NCBI GenBank assembly: GCA_025351035.1 | Contig: JANXWT010000346.1 | Location: 1 to 6,752 of the forward strand | DNA from: Opitutia bacterium | GTDB lineage: Bacteria; Verrucomicrobiota; Verrucomicrobiia; Opitutales; Opitutaceae | Reading direction: 5' to 3' | Length of the DNA stretch: 6,752 bases | Shown here: positions 6,182 through 6,752 of the stretch, piece by piece | How the letters are laid out: each line of letters starts with the position of its first letter | Position numbering within the stretch: the first letter of the stretch is position 1 | Position numbers and translations under genes: made by a program | The notes under the pieces: model-generated | Seen by the model: only the letters and a program-made list of their open reading frames with translations | Databases searched by the model: none | Told to the model about the DNA's origin: nothing

Positions 6182-6213
6182 AATAAAAAGCCGGAGCGCA
6201 GCAGCTCCGGTTT
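6182..6213 (-). terminator. intrinsic terminator of trxA, perhaps bidirectional
   Basis: CCGGAGC (6191-6197) pairs with GCTCCGG (6204-6210) around the six-base loop GCAGCA. The stem is extended by a G-T pair (6190/6211) and two A-T pairs to ten base pairs. On the minus strand the stem is followed by CTTTTTATTG (6190-6181), a proper U-tract, about 26 bases beyond the trxA stop. In the plus direction only TTTGAATATT follows, so it would stop menA transcripts less efficiently. Confidence 0.8.
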
Positions 6214-6235
6214 GAATATTAGAAAGGGCTAAGAC

Positions 6236-6556
6236 TCAGAGCTTGGCGGCCAGCTTGGTCTTGAGCGTGGCCTTGTCCATCATGCCGACATATTGGTCCA
6301 CGACCTGACCCGCTTTGAACAACAGCATCGTCGGGATGGCGCGCACGCCGTATTTCGCGGCGAGCTCGCCGTTGTCGTCGACGTTGACCTTGGCGATGGT
6401 CAGCTTGCCAGCCAGCTCGGTCGAGAGGTCCTCGAGGATCGGCGCGATGGCCTTGCAGGGGCCGCACCACGGGGCCCAGAAGTCCACAAGGACGGGCGTG
6501 CCGGCGACGGCGGCGGTGAAAGTAGCGGTATCAAGATGGGCGATGTTGGCGGACAT
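6236..6556 (-). CDS. trxA: thioredoxin
   Basis: Thioredoxin is the cytoplasmic dithiol-disulfide reductant that serves ribonucleotide reductase, methionine sulfoxide reductase and other enzymes, and is itself recycled by thioredoxin reductase. The 106-residue length is normal. The active site WCGPC occupies residues 30-34 within VDFWAPWCGPCK (24-35), the buried Asp25 is present, and the conserved cis-proline is Pro75 in RAIPT (72-76). VNVDDN (57-62) and the Gly near residue 90 (YVGMMDKATL) complete the fold. There is no signal peptide, so it is a cytoplasmic thioredoxin rather than a periplasmic redox protein. The ATG gives a standard N-terminus; no Shine-Dalgarno sequence precedes it. The gene ends 23 bases before a strong terminator hairpin. 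An upstream same-strand gene ends 41 bases away, so cotranscription is possible. Confidence 0.97.
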   Translation of the reverse strand: MSANIAHLDTATFTAAVAGTPVLVDFWAPWCGPCKAIAPILEDLSTELAGKLTIAKVNVDDNGELAAKYGVRAIPTMLLFKAGQVVDQYVGMMDKATLKTKLAAKL

Positions 6557-6597
6557 GAGCGGAGGTTGGGGAGATTTGCGGAAAAATCAAATGCAGC

Positions 6598-6752
6598 TTA
6601 CGCCGGCGTGGACTTGCCGATGATCTCGGCGAGCTCGCGCGGCTCGACGGTGTGCAGCGCCTTGCCGCGGGTTTTCAGCTCCTCGAACGTCTTCACGACG
6701 GTCTCGGTCAGCCGCGTGTGCGTCTCGTCGGACCCGCCGACGATGGTGAATT
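6598..6752 (-). CDS. C-terminal end of an unrecognised protein (5' end outside window)
   Basis: Reading the minus strand from the right edge, an open frame of 50 complete codons ends at TAA (6600-6598). Nearly every codon ends in G or C, as in trxA next to it, which is strong support for coding. The visible residues include FTIVGGSDETHTRLTETV near the edge, then a predicted helix with VVKTFEELKTRGKALHTV, and the C-terminus EPRELAEIIGKSTPA. I cannot assign a family: the fragment is short and has no motif I can name. It is hydrophilic with no membrane segment. Its stop is 41 bases upstream of the trxA start, so the two may form one transcript. Confidence 0.72.
   Translation of the reverse strand, partial: FTIVGGSDETHTRLTETVVKTFEELKTRGKALHTVEPRELAEIIGKSTPA

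Overview
The window reads as a compact, GC-rich bacterial chromosome segment with strong G/C preference at third codon positions. It carries eight complete protein genes and two genes cut by the window edges. The gene set fits a Gram-negative bacterium that makes menaquinone: a UvrB excision-repair gene, a small lipoprotein, an ABC-2 exporter with a helical-repeat partner, MenA and thioredoxin. The protein flavour and the ABC-2/TPR gene trio suggest Verrucomicrobiota, perhaps Opitutae. That placement is an inference from memory of such proteins, not a search result. Shine-Dalgarno motifs are almost absent; only the permease gene has a clear GGAGG.

Layout. Positions 1-795 (+) hold the C-terminal part of uvrB. 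It converges on two minus-strand genes: a small lipoprotein (815-1078) and, upstream of it, an acidic protein of unknown function (1189-1827). A 131-base divergent spacer (1828-1958) leads into a tightly packed plus-strand run: acylphosphatase (1959-2234), ABC ATPase (2231-2992), ABC-2 permease (2989-3771), membrane-anchored helical-repeat protein (3761-4498), multi-pass membrane protein of unknown function (4555-5214) and menA (5214-6116). Four of the five junctions in this run overlap by 1 to 11 bases, so translational coupling is likely. The exception is the 56-base gap at 4499-4554, which contains a TTGACA and may hold an internal promoter.

A short non-coding stretch (6117-6235) contains a palindrome, a small hairpin and a good intrinsic terminator oriented for the minus strand. 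It separates menA from trxA (6236-6556, minus). The 3' end of another minus-strand gene of unknown function (6598-6752) runs off the right edge and lies just upstream of trxA.

How the genes may work together. The ATPase and permease form one ABC-2 type exporter core. The adjacent membrane-anchored repeat protein is a likely accessory subunit, since proteins of this kind often sit beside ABC-2 pairs. Why acylphosphatase is coupled in front of the ATPase, and the unknown membrane protein coupled to menA, is not evident from sequence. No mobile element, CRISPR array, tRNA or rRNA is visible, and no gene-free stretch exceeds 300 bases. This looks mainly like core chromosome; the least-explained parts are the exporter operon and the two proteins of unknown function.
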